From Podarcis raffonei (Eukaryota > Chordata > Lepidosauria > Squamata > Lacertidae), in the NCBI RefSeq assembly GCF_027172205.1, contig NC_070613.1:26252001-26316000 (forward strand): DNA of 64,000 nucleotides, written 5' to 3'. This document shows positions 1 to 10,330 of the stretch, piece by piece. A program made the position numbers and the translations under genes. The notes under the pieces were generated by a model. It searched no databases, was not told the origin of the DNA, and saw only the letters and a list, made by a program, of their open reading frames with translations. Within the stretch, counting starts at the first letter, position 1. The number at the start of each line of letters is the position of its first letter.

Positions 1-1192
1 CTCCCTGATGGAAAATGGTATACTTTTGTGGTTGTGTGCTACTTCTAGTATAAACACTTAAATGGGTATACTTTGTCAAGATGCACATCCTATTTTCTCA
101 AAAGGACAGGTGTTTGGCCTGTGCTAATTGCTGTAGATATTATGAGGTCGAAATAAATAAATACGCTGGTCACACAGTAGGAGAAACAGAGCCCCAGTTC
201 AGTCATGACTCAAAATACTTTATTCTGTTACTAGTTTTACCACTAGATGGCATTTGTCCCTTCAGCTGCAAAGAGCATCTATTATTAGTTTGATTGATTG
301 ATTGAGGTAGCTTTGCTTGCTAAATCTGTTTCACTCAATACCACTCTTTATGCATCTTATTTAAAAACTAAATTCATTTTCCCTAAACATAATCAGTTTC
401 TTAGAATATAACATTTTGTATAAGTAAAAGTGAAACAATGTAATAAAGTCAGTACAGAGTATAGTAAACATTGTTTCCTAACCAGTGTTTTGTTCTCATT
501 CTCCAACCAAATTAATGATGCTAGATTTGAAGCCCAGTATTCATCTCAGAAAGCCCTCAATATAATTCATAAATTAAAACAAACACCATTGCCAAGTTTT
601 GACTCATAGAAATATACATAAACACCCTCATCATAATAGGGATGGAGTAGTCTGAAAACCAGTTATTACAAACAATTGTTGCTTTTGGGCTGTTGTGGAG
701 AAATGTGGAGAGTTGTAAGAATTTCGTCAATAAGTTTTGTATTTTTAAAAATGCTTGGCTCAGTCAAGTCAAGCGGACCAGGAGGTAATAATGCTGAGGA
801 ATAGAGGCTCTTATATATGAAATATTTTGTTGTTTGTCTGTGGTATTTATATATCACTCAAGCGTTCACATTTCTAAACAGCATACATAAAAATAAACCA
901 TACAGAGGATAAAACCATAAAAATTTGCCATAAAACTGAACATAAACTCAAACAGTAGCCTAAAATGTATATTGGAATAAGAAAGACATTGTCATGCACC
1001 TGAAGTTTGATATTGTTGTACGCTACCCCTGTATCTGAGCTGTGAAAGACTCCAGGGGTTTTCAGCACTTACCCAGGGTTTGGTTTTCTTGGAATGAAGG
1101 TCAGTGGAGACTGTTATATATATACTCGTTAAAAAAATTGAATGTCTCTATACATTTTAATAGATAATACCTAAATGACATATAACAGAGTA
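1..1192. other. Upstream CFAP69 intron sequence, no gene seen
   Basis: AT-rich sequence with no convincing exon in either strand. Because the first CFAP69 exon in the window opens in mid-codon, this stretch is best read as intron. I recognise no repeat family except a short GATT run near 290-302. Confidence 0.5.
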
Positions 1193-1989
1193 CTGTATTT
1201 TTTCATGTTTAACATGCCCCCATGTATAAGACGCCCCCTATTAAGAATTAAGAAAATGGGGGGATTGCAAAAAATCACTCACTCACCGCACCGACTATGA
1301 CAATCACGCACATCACCACACCCACCAATCGGCTGCCCGCTCGCCGACAGCCGCCAATTGCCCGCCCAATTGCTGTAGCAACAGCCAATCGATAACAGCC
1401 CTTGCCACAGCCACCAATCACCTGCCCAATTGCCACCGAAAAACTGCTCACAGCAGCAACCAGTCCCCCATCCCACCTCTGTACTATCCGTGTATAAGAC
1501 GACCCTGTCGGGGGGTCGCCAGGAGGCAGGACAGGCCCCCATGCAAATAACATATATGTGCCAGCCTGTCTCTCCCTTCTGCGTGCCACTTGGGATATCA
1601 TCCATCAATCTTCTTCCCCGACGTGATTCCGTGACTCATGTCTTGGGATGTGAGCACACATTGACTTAGCAGAGTCAGCAACAGCAGAGCTAGGCTCAAG
1701 GTGTAAGTACTAAGCTACTTTATTATATACAAATCAGGACAAAGGAAAAGCATGGCTCCTCTCTCTCTTCTTCCTCGGAGAGAAGGCAAAACACAACAGA
1801 ACGGAACAGTGTAAAAACAACTTTCGCTCCCATGACTTCCAACAGAGTTCGAATGTAAATACAGACATGTGATGAAACAATCCCACATATCTGCAGAGTG
1901 GGGGTATGAAATGTCAACAGACACCCCCCCCCCCATTTTTCACATTATTTCGTAAGAAAAAATCTCATCTTATACACGGAAAAATACGG
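1193..1989. mobile_element. TA-flanked non-autonomous DNA transposon carrying an LTR insertion
   Basis: The ends are CTGTATTTTTTC and GAAAAATACGG, flanked on both sides by TA. Subterminal blocks read TATAAGACGC on the left and CTTATACACGG on the right, the hallmark shared with the elements at 17971, 21918 and 51332. The arms are about 310 bp and 70 bp once the LTR at 1506-1919 is taken out. There is no transposase reading frame. A TA target site fits the Tc1/mariner/pogo group, but the superfamily is inferred. Confidence 0.6.
1506..1919 (-). mobile_element. Solo LTR fossil, retrovirus-like, nested in a DNA transposon
   Basis: A 414 bp block starting TGTCGG and ending TCAACA, so on the minus strand it has TGTTGA...CCGACA (TG...CA) ends. 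The 5 bp flanks are GACCC and GACAC, a 4/5 target-site match. In minus orientation it has an AATAAA signal in its middle, as expected for U3-R-U5. No internal coding region is present. It looks like an old solo LTR, younger than the element it sits in. Confidence 0.55.
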
Positions 1990-2070
1990 TACATTCTTTC
2001 AGTGAAAGTATTATAATTACTGAATATCTGATGATGAGTGGAACCTAACACTGAAATTTTCCCTCTGCAG

Positions 2071-5000
2071 ATACAAAGAAGCCATTGGCTGGCAAGTTCC
2101 AAAGAAAGCAAGAAGTTACTCCAATGCCTGCCAGTTGTCCCACTATTGCTGTTATGGATGTTGCTGAAAACATGCGAGCAAAGATTTATTGTGTAATATG
2201 TAAATTAGGTAAAGGCCATGGATTTATTTCCTGCATTTTACATATACTTTAATTTCTAAGAAGGTGGATATAAAACAGTAAAATAATTTATGTTATTTAA
2301 CCAAAGACAGCGTGCATAAACAGAAGAATGAATAATCAGAGTTACACACAAGTTTGGCAAGTTCATCTGCGTCTGCAACTGCAGAACTAGGAAAAGAAAA
2401 ATCCTGTATCTCCTTGTCAACCAGCTATTATGGCTATCTATGCCAGGAGCTTCCAATATTCTTGGCAGGATCACATAGTTTTGCTAATGTGTCCACTTTG
2501 AAATTGCCTTGTGACAGTGTAAATCTCAATACAGAAATAAGATTTCTCTAAAAGTAATTATTAATGCTTTACTTTAGGCTTTGAAAATTTGCCTGGCCTC
2601 TCTGCCAAGGATTTTGTTACACTTGCTATCATACGTAGATATCTTGACTTCAAGGTAAGCATTGTTTAATATGTGATTTGTTATTTATGGTTTCGTTTGT
2701 TAGAGCTAGTATAATTAAGAATCTGAAGCACTACATATGTACTCCTTTGCAGTCACAATACAAGACACATTGTTAGAATTTAAAATGCCAGACTTTTGCC
2801 TGTGATTACACTTGGCTTCCTCTTTAAACTTAATGAATAAAAATAGATACTTGGAACAGAGAATCAAAAGTGGCTCTTTCTGGGTCTTTACCCGAAAAGA
2901 GTTAGCTGTCCTTGGTATTGATAGCTTTCTAAAAGTGCCACTTTTGTTAATAAAGGTAGGTGAAATCTGGAGTGAGATATATGCAGAACTTAAAAAAGAA
3001 AACATCAAACCCGTAACTCCTGACCATGAAGCACTGCAGGTTATTATGGAAGCATTTGAAAACGTTGGAAAGATGGTTATCTCTCTTCAGACTGAAATGC
3101 TGGAAAGCCAACAATACCAGGAACTTCGAGAAGAAGAAAAAAGTTATGCCAAGGTAAGCAAAGAAGCAGCATGCGAGAGGGAACCATTTTTTTAAAAGAA
3201 ATAAACTCCCTTTCTTATAACACATATTTATAAGAAGCGCTTTTTCTTTAAAAACTAAGAAGTTATTGTCTATACTCGGAATACCATCTCCACTTTGGGG
3301 GAGGGGGCTAATTGCAAACAAACTGTAGGGTGTAGTGATATTGGTGCCTACAGTGCAACCAGAGCTCTGCTCTGAACTACTTCCATAACTGAACTGTGCC
3401 ACTAAAGACACTTTTGAAGAATGAGAGGTTTTAATTTCCTCCTTAATCTCTTTCACACTCTAGATTCAATCCCTCCATAAGCAAAAGGAAATGGTCAGTA
3501 AGTCCTGGGAAAGTTTCTTGGCCCGGACATCAAATTATGAGACTTTAAAGGTAAGGATATTTTGAATACTGCATTTGGGATGATTTTAGCTCCAATTAAT
3601 ATATATTTTAAGCTATTAAACAGATATTTATTGTGGATCCTCTTTTCTATTCTGTATAATTTATATTTTCAGGATAAATAGATTAAACTTGAAAATTAAG
3701 AATAGGAAGGCTTGTACAAGCAGATGTGCCAAACAGATGTCTTAAATATGTTCAGAATAATTCCTTCAGTTTCTCTTTGGACAGTGTGAGGTTGTTCAGT
3801 CACTTGTAAGGAAGGGGCATTTATGTACAATGTACGGTACTTGTTTGTATACTTAGTTAATTGCTGGTTCTTCATATTACTTTTACTCAGGGTGGATTGC
3901 ATCACCATACTTGGAAAGATACACAGTCTGAAACACCCCTATTTGTATAGTAAGCCTATTAATGTGTTAAGGCTAAAACTTCAAAAGACAGTAAAAAGAG
4001 ATATTTGACTTTGCCATGTCATTTATCCCTCACCCCTTTTTGATTTTTTTATAGAAAGCGAAAAGGATTCAGGAAAAATCCATAGAAAATTCTAGAACAA
4101 AGGTAAAACCTTACAACGCAACATTCCATCCAACGGACATTAAAGGCCTAAATACAACTGTAAGTGAATCCTTACAAATCTTAAATATGAATTTCAAAAT
4201 ATAAAATGTTACAAAAGTATTATCTAAGGTTGAAAATTCTAAGAATGCATAATGTTTGTTTGTTTGTTTTCTTTAAAGCAGAGCAAGTATTCCACTATAT
4301 TGTTATGAGTTGGGGGTGGGAAAGTAGGCTGTATGCAAGATCCTTCTAACTCCTGGATCCAGAAAGCGTTAAAAATATAAGCCAGGCTATCTTGCTGTTT
4401 AATGATTTTTAGGAATTGTTCAAAAAACTCTGTGTGTGTTTGAAAACCACTTTGTGCTGCAGTAGCACAAGGGAAAGGATGAGCAAGGCCTTTGGGTAAT
4501 GCAGCTTTGGTACTGAGGCTTGCATCCTGGCTTAAACATGTTGAAAACCCATTTTCTTGGGTATGCCAAGGATTGGGGACTGGGTAAGCTGCTTTGGGAT
4601 GCAGAACTGTAACAGGGAGTGTGCACCAAGGAGAAGGAGGAAGGCTTGAAGAGATCCTGATGAACTGGAAGCTTGCTTGAAAGGAATAAGCGGTTACCAT
4701 ACTAGACTAAGGTTAAAAGTGTAATTGCGTTTTCTTAATTGGTTTTTGATTATGCGTGTTCTAATGCCTTTGCTAACTTGTCTGTTATTTTTCTGCAGGG
4801 AAGCTGTATTTTGTTGTTTGTTTGTACCTTTCAGGACAGATTCTTGTTCTTTGGCGGGTAGTGTTGTGTGCTTGGTGGGGAGGAAGTAGGCTGGTAGAAA
4901 TGTATATCCAAAGTCGAAAATTCTGAGAATGCAAAACATTTGATTTTTCATTACAGCAGCAGCAAGCGTTTCACTATATTTTTATGAGTTTGGGGGCAGA

Positions 5001-6219
5001 GGGAAGAAATAGACTGTATGTGAGATCCTTATTAACCCCTAGATCCAGCAAGTGCTAAAATATAAGCCAGGCTCTCTTCCTGTGTTGAGGTGACGGCCTG
5101 AGTGATGGGCCTTTAAGGAAAACAAAAGAAAGGGACTCTGTGGGTGGGGGCCCTCCCTCGATTCATAGATAGTTATAAGGTCAAAACCTGAATTTAGAGT
5201 TGAATTGCACTGATGTGACCTAGAAGTAAAGCAGCAATCTGGAGAGGGGGTCAGAGAAATGTTTGAGAGCAGCGTTCAATTTCTGTTGACTCCAAGGCTG
5301 TGGCTATGGGGGAAGCAAGGCACTTTGGGGGTGTCGATGCTGTGTACCCCTCCATCGTAGGCTCAGTTGTATATATGTGTAAGTAAACCGTTTTTCATAA
5401 AGACACCACAGTCTCCGCTGTGCCTCATTCCCAAAGGAAACACAAACCCTTGGTAAGCAACTGGAACCCCTGAAATCTCGCACTGCTCGGAGATTGGGGG
5501 TGGCGTGCAAGAATATTCATCCTTCATATTGAAACACTTTTTCAAACAAAACATCAGTTCACCACCATAGTTAATCTATGGCGCTAGCATGCTGATGGAG
5601 AAGTAAGTGTAAGCTCTGTGGTATCAAGCAGCCTCTTCAATAATTTATGTTAGAGGAAAGAGCATCTAAATTAATTTTTATTTGTTAGAGATCAGCAGTA
5701 ATAAGGGGTTAAGGAAGAAGTATGACAGGGAGCATAGATAGCAGAAATAAGATTTGAATTTATGATCAATCTCCTTCATTACACACACACACACACACAC
5801 ACACTTCAAACCTAAGGCATGAGCTTCTGGTGTATGTTTCAGAATGCATTCTTGAAAAACAAATCATAAAAGCATGAATGAGAAAAATCAATTACAAGTC
5901 AACTAATAGTTTTTACATTTCCTTTCAAACTATGCTTTAAAATAAGAGAATATCAGAATGTCTCCTTTCCAAGAAATTGTTGTTAAACAGAACTCTTCTT
6001 TCATTTTGTCAGAATACTGAGCAGTGTGTTTTGTTTTTCCAGGTTGCATCTGGTCGCTTAGTAACTGTTGAAAGTACACCTGCTGAATTGACTGGAGGGC
6101 CACTAGCTGATACAGATCTTGCAGTCAAAAAGCTCTCCATTCGTGGTGGAGCCTTAAAGAGGATCAAAACAGTTAAAGTTGTGGATCCATTCAAGAAAGA
6201 TTCAGTATCTGTAAAATAA
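2071..6219 (+). CDS. CFAP69: CFAP69, C-terminal part (six last coding exons)
   Basis: Cilia- and flagella-associated protein 69, known in mammals from sperm flagella and olfactory cilia. Coding exons are 2071-2208, 2578-2654, 2956-3153, 3464-3550, 4055-4159 and 6043-6219 (stop TAA). All junctions are AG/GT and phases agree throughout, giving the last 259 codons plus one partial codon; the human protein is about 940 residues, so the 5' part lies outside the window. The translated part is helical and charged, with a Lys/Glu-rich stretch (QELREEEKSYAK) of coiled-coil character and a basic tail (RGGALKRIKTVK). Assignment rests on position directly before FAM237B and GTPBP10, as in human, and on remembered family sequence, not on an alignment. 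The last intron (4160-6042) is enlarged by a local duplication and an LTR-like insertion. The gene converges on FAM237B. Confidence 0.82.
4232..4398 (+). repeat. Direct duplication in the last CFAP69 intron, copy A
   Basis: Begins GAAAATTCTAAGAATGCA and ends AAGCCAGGCTATCTTGCTGT. It matches copy B at 4915-5082 over most of its length, including the shared stretches CACTATAT, TTATGAGTT and AAATATAAGCCAGGCT. The two copies lie about 680 bp apart and have diverged noticeably. Confidence 0.6.
4915..5082 (+). repeat. Direct duplication in the last CFAP69 intron, copy B
   Basis: Partner of the 4232-4398 copy. Its right edge coincides with the start of the LTR-like block at about 5081, which suggests that the retroelement inserted at or near the end of this copy. 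Confidence 0.6.
5081..5536 (+). mobile_element. LTR-like fossil
   Basis: A block from TGTGTTGAGG to TTGAAACA with TG...CA type ends. Its right half (CTCCGCTGTGCCTCATT, then a GAGATTGGG block) is clearly related to 12150-12245, so these are two members of one LTR family. There is no internal coding region nearby and no exact target-site duplication, so it is an old solo LTR or fragment with uncertain edges. Confidence 0.42.
5781..5804. repeat. (AC)12 microsatellite
   Basis: Uninterrupted AC dinucleotide run in the last CFAP69 intron. Confidence 0.95.
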
Positions 6220-6375
6220 ACCTTGTCTAGAGCTGTTCTAGGCAGCTCCCTGTTTTTTGTTGTTGTTAATTTATATACAAATTTTAATCACATATTTGTA
6301 TCACACTGGTTAAGTGCACAGTTATTTTTAGATATATATTGCTTTAGAAATAATGTGGAGATCATGATGCTAACA

Positions 6376-6381
6376 AATAAA
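6376..6381 (+). promoter_or_regulatory. Probable CFAP69 polyadenylation signal
   Basis: Canonical AATAAA 157 bp after the CFAP69 stop. A second AATAAA at 6672-6677 is a possible distal site. Confidence 0.55.
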
Positions 6382-6699
6382 TTCAGTATGTTACAAATAT
6401 AGATTACCGGTATGTCTAATCGTTGCTGAGTTGATTTAATTTGCTTTTTGCTGTCCTTTTGCACTAACATAAATGCATATAGCCATGTGTGTTATCATGA
6501 CGTTTACACACACAAGGATTTGAAGCACAAGGGGAAGAGAACAGCCACTCAGGATATAAAGTGAATGTGGCATTAGCAATCACTGTCATAATCCAGTAAT
6601 TGCTTCAAAGTGAGGTGAATAGGAGAAATCCTGGAATACTGACGCATTATAGGCAAACACATTAAACCTTAAATAAACAGGCAAAGACTGATTCATACA

Positions 6700-7535
6700 T
6701 TACGTGCATCTTAGTTCCCTGCCAGACACATACAGTATTTTGGAGCGAAAATCAACAAGAGTAATTTGGAGAAAGCAATGGCAAAAATCACCCCAAAGCA
6801 CTGCAAATAGCACCACATTTTCAACAGGCTCCTGTCAATGCAATGTTTCGGAGAAAAGGCCCATCTCCACCAAGTGACTCCAAATGCTGCATGTAAAGAA
6901 TATGCAGGAGCTTCCCTGTTCTTTTCTATGAGCAGGAGAAAGTTCAGCGGACACAAGAGAAGCACTAGAGATTGAGAAGACTGTATTGTGGCATATTAGG
7001 GAGATTATTACAAGTCTGAAGGATACTGAATTGAATAAGAGCACCATTTCAATAGTCTACACAGCATAGAAAAGATATTTTATGATAACCAACATAAGTG
7101 ACCAAATCCAGTGTTTAAGAGATTGCACAGAAAATTACATCAAGCATAATTTCTTTGGGTTTACATTCCCCCTCCCTTGTATGTCTTTAAAATGAAATTA
7201 CCATTTATAAGATGCTGTATAAAATATGCTTGCTGCTGCAGCACCATGTTTCATTAGCATATAAAAATATATTTGGTTTTCATTGCATTCTGAACTTTTA
7301 AAAATGAGAGAAACCTTTCCCCCCAAAAAGGACATGTGTGCTAGTATTAAACACATAGATTTACCTGAGAGAGCACAGGAAATTATTCAAAATACATACA
7401 GCATTTGCACTGGAGAAAAGACCATGCTGACAATGATTGGAATATGCTTATCAAATCAGAACACAGAAAAAGATCGCAAAAAAAAGAGTTATCAGAAATA
7501 TCTACAGTAAAATATGTGCTTTTTGAAAGCTTCAT
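6700..7535. other. Convergent intergenic spacer between CFAP69 and FAM237B
   Basis: Unique-looking AT-rich sequence between the 3' ends of the two convergent genes. It presumably includes the FAM237B 3' UTR, read on the minus strand. I see no gene, RNA or repeat family here. Confidence 0.5.
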
Positions 7536-8766
7536 TCAGTGTGGAATCATCTGGGTGAGGTGTCTTCTGTAGATTAGCCTCTTTGCTCTACAGCTGAGGT
7601 TTGTGAAGCCTGCAAAGGAAGGAAAGAGCCAATTAGAAGTACAGATAGTCCTTGTTGCCATTTTTTCTTTCTTGTTTTTTCCTGGTTGTCGTCTGTGAAA
7701 TATGTGGTTCTATTTCTATGAAAATTGGAGAATTGCAGAGTAGGACATGGATGAGGTAGGCTGGTGTAACACAGAGAGCCAGTGTTGTGTAATGGTTATA
7801 GTGTTTGATTATGACCTTGGGAGACCAGGGTTCATAGCCATGAAGCCCACTTGGTGACCATGAGCCAGTCACCATTTCTCAGCCTTACCTACCTCACAGG
7901 GTTGTTGTGAAGATAAAACAGGGAGCGGAGAACCTTGAGCTCATTGGAGGAAAAGGTAGTATCTAAATGTAAAAAATAAATGACATATTTAAATGCTTAG
8001 TAGTTGAAACATGAGAGAGTTCAATGAGAGAGCAATCCAGTTCATGTTTACTCAGAAGTAAGTCCTACTGTGTTCAATGGGGCATATTGCCAGGAAAGAG
8101 TGCACAGCCTTACAGCACAATCCTACATGTGTCTATACTCAAAATTCATTCCCATTGAATTCAGTAGGACATACGCTTAGGAAACTTGGGATATGGGATT
8201 ATAGCCTTAATCTAGAAATAGCAGCCTTTCAGTATTAATAGCACAGACTCTGGCACCTTAAAGATGTAACAAATTTATTTTGGTGTAATAATTCATGGAC
8301 TATAGCCTGCATCATCAGTTGCATGGCAGGTATAACACTTCACACATCTGGTGTTTTATTAACAGGAAAGTATAACAAAATTACCTTCTGACGCTTTCTG
8401 TCCATATGTAAAAGTATTCTCTGTGGATGCTAATTGTCTCCTGCCCATTCCGTGAGAACTTGAGAGAATGCATTCTACATACATATCCCAGAAGTTCTGA
8501 GCTAAACTGTTGAAGATGTCATTATGCTTGGGTTTAGACGACCCTTTCAGGAACATCATGAATTCCCAGAGAGCAGTAACTGTGCTTGATACCCTGAGTT
8601 TCTTCACTTCCACCAGCCTACGAGAGGAAATTTCCCAACAATGATGATCAATCTCTCCCAGGCCGGCAAAGGCTTCTTTTTGATATTCAAGGTTGCCAAA
8701 AACTAAATTCACCATCAAGAGACAACCCATTTGGAGATGCCACTTTCTGCTGTGTACAAATTCCAT
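7536..8766 (-). CDS. FAM237B: FAM237B / neurosecretory protein GM precursor
   Basis: Secreted neuropeptide precursor of the FAM237 family (FAM237A and FAM237B; the peptides are also called NPGL and NPGM). On the minus strand, exon 1 runs 8766 to 8385 and exon 2 runs 7609 to 7536 (TGA), joined by GTAATT and a pyrimidine-rich TTTCCTTCCTTTGCAG acceptor with matching phase. The total is 151 residues. The start is Met at 8766, 15 bp inside an exon with acceptor TTGTTTTCAG at 8782; an upstream in-frame Met at 8796 lies in the intron. Residues 11-24 form a hydrophobic signal-peptide core. The family block follows: LGEIDHHCWE (36-45), TALWEFMMFLKGS (64-76) and NFWDMYVECIL (91-101), with Cys43 and Cys99 as a likely disulfide. 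HGMGRR (105-110) is an amidation plus dibasic cleavage site, so the peptide would end Gly-Met-NH2. Less certain is the short exon 2; without splicing the frame closes at 8359. FAM237A is reported as a ligand of the receptor GPR83. Confidence 0.85.
7781..7980 (+). repeat. tRNA-headed SINE (GAGACCAGGGTTC family)
   Basis: Starts with a degenerate tRNA-like A/B box (GTAATGGTTATAGTG; GAGACCAGGGTTCATAGCC), followed by the body CTACCTCACAGGGTTGTTGTG and an A-rich tail. The same body recurs at 12740, 13187 and 41928. It lies inside the FAM237B intron. Confidence 0.7.
8037..8205 (+). repeat. Dispersed repeat with the ACTCAGAAGTAAGTCC motif
   Basis: Contains ACTCAGAAGTAAGTCC, TGTTCAATGGGG and TACAGCACAATCCTA, blocks that recur at 13970, 14600, 22225, 32920 and 40965. 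It is an old dispersed repeat family whose class I cannot assign. Confidence 0.55.
8225..8345 (-). repeat. Dispersed repeat, 3' end type (GGCACCTTAAAGAT)
   Basis: Reads CTCTGGCACCTTAAAGATGT followed by AAATTTATTTTGG and CATGGACTATAGCC. The reverse complement of the same arrangement (CATGAAAGCTTATACC, AATAAATTC, TTAAGGTGCCACAAGAG) occurs at 59215-59285. It resembles the 3' end of a common retroposon; the family is not assigned. Confidence 0.45.
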
Positions 8767-8789
8767 GCTGCACAGAGGTATCTGAAAAC

Positions 8790-9290
8790 AATACAAACAA
8801 TTATGACTTCACTCCTCCTACAGTCTTTGGCTGTACAACTTTGAAACATACTGTCACGAAAAAGGATGTTAGTTGTGACTTCGTCCAACTGGCCTGCGGC
8901 TCCAACAGCAGCAAGAAGACAAGTATGTCCTGTCACATGTGAGATGGGGCCAATAACTAGTTAAAATATTTTGCTATTGCAGATAAAAAGAAAAGAAAAG
9001 GCCAGCATCAGTAGCCGCATTCAGGTGCTCTTCGCTTGTGTGTTGAACAACATGAGATCAAGGAGCTGGGCTACACTGAGTGTCGTAGCCCACAACATCA
9101 CACAGTCCTCTCCTACATTAAAAGCGTGTGCTCTGCCACTGAATCACAGCCTGAAGTGCTTTGTAAGGAGGAGACCTTCACATGACATCAACATGAATGT
9201 CAGAGAAGACACAATGTAAAGGTTTGCCCATTTACTCCTGTACTATTTGACAGGGTAGCAACGAATGGCTAAGACACACGTGCCTGACCG
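8790..9290. other. FAM237B 5' flank
   Basis: Should hold the untranslated first exon and promoter of FAM237B on the minus strand, since the coding exon opens with a splice acceptor. I cannot place a donor or TATA box with confidence. Confidence 0.35.
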
Positions 9291-9295
9291 GAGAG

Positions 9296-10330
9296 AGACC
9301 TGTTGGAATGTAATGTAAAAGTGCTGTCTAAAATGCATAAAATATTGGAATGGGAGGCAAAGGATGAGCAAGTAAAATCTTCAATGATACAGTGGGCAAT
9401 ATATATTGGTCATAATATAGACATGGAAGCATGGGAACGGTTGTGGAATATGGGTACAGTGGTACCTCGGGTTACATACGCTTCAGGTTACATACGCTTC
9501 AGGTTACATACTCCGCTAATCCAGAAATAGTGCTTCAGGTTAAGAACTTTGCTTCAGGATGAGAACAGAAATTGTGCTCCAGCGGCGCAGCGGCAGCAGG
9601 AGGCCCCATTAGCTAAAGTGGTGCTTCAGGTTAAGAACAGTTTCAGGTTAAGAACAGACCTCCGGAACGAATTAAGTACTTAACCTGAGGTACCACTGTA
9701 TAGAATTCACAGTATGTTATGGTCTAAGAGAAAAATTAAATGAAAATGACATATCGATGGTATCTAATACTGAGTAAATTGGCAAAAATGTATATATCTA
9801 AACCAAATAAGTGTTGGAAATGTAAAGAGAAAGAAGGTTATTTTTATCATATGTGGTGGTCTTGTAGTAAGGTTAAAGCTTACTGGGAAATGATATATAA
9901 TGAAATGAAAATGATGTTTAAAATAACCTTGGGAGGGGGGGGAGACCAGAAGCTTTTCTTTTGGGAATTATAGGGACAGAACTACCTAAACTGTATAGAA
10001 ACTTATTTATGTATGCTACTACAGCGGCAAGAATGTTACTTGCCCCAAAATGGAAAGAAGCAAAAGTCCCAGCAAAGGAAGAATGGATACAAAAACTTAT
10101 GGAATATGCAGAAATGGTGAAAATTACCGGAAGAATAAGAAATCAAAATAATAAACTTTTTACAAAAAAATAGAAATGGTTTATTGAATAATTACAGATA
10201 AATTGTAAACAGATAAGAACATTGGCAGGATTATTGTAATAACCTGCTGTTTTATGAGTATATATTTAAAGAAGATGAATAAATGAGCAAATTAAGTTAA
10301 TTTGGATATGCAGAGGATATTAAAAATAAA
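9296..10330 (+). mobile_element. L1-type LINE, ORF2 C-terminal fragment and 3' UTR, interrupted
   Basis: Two open stretches (9303-9453 and 9740-9970) translate to the end of an L1 ORF2. The second contains the zinc-knuckle-like CWKCKEKEGYFYHMWWSC, the CxxC...H...C pattern at the C-terminus of L1 ORF2 proteins. The 10020-10310 part is repeated at 56412-56680. It is 5' truncated, lacks the endonuclease and most of the reverse transcriptase, and is split by the DNA transposon at 9457-9698. Confidence 0.8.
9457..9698 (+). mobile_element. Tigger/pogo-like MITE (CAGTGGTACCTC family), copy 1
   Basis: 242 bp with ends CAGTGGTACCTCGGGTTA and TAACCTGAGGTACCACTG flanked by TA on both sides. The interior is built from short CTTCAGGTTA repeats around a GC-rich core (GGCCCCATTAGCTAAAGTGG). 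There is no coding capacity. The TIR sequence and TA target resemble Tigger/pogo elements (inference). It is inserted in an L1 fragment. Confidence 0.88.

Noticed and set aside
4239-4700. 153-codon minus-strand frame in the CFAP69 intron
   Set aside because: Lies within the duplicated intron segment, no domain, no splice partners.
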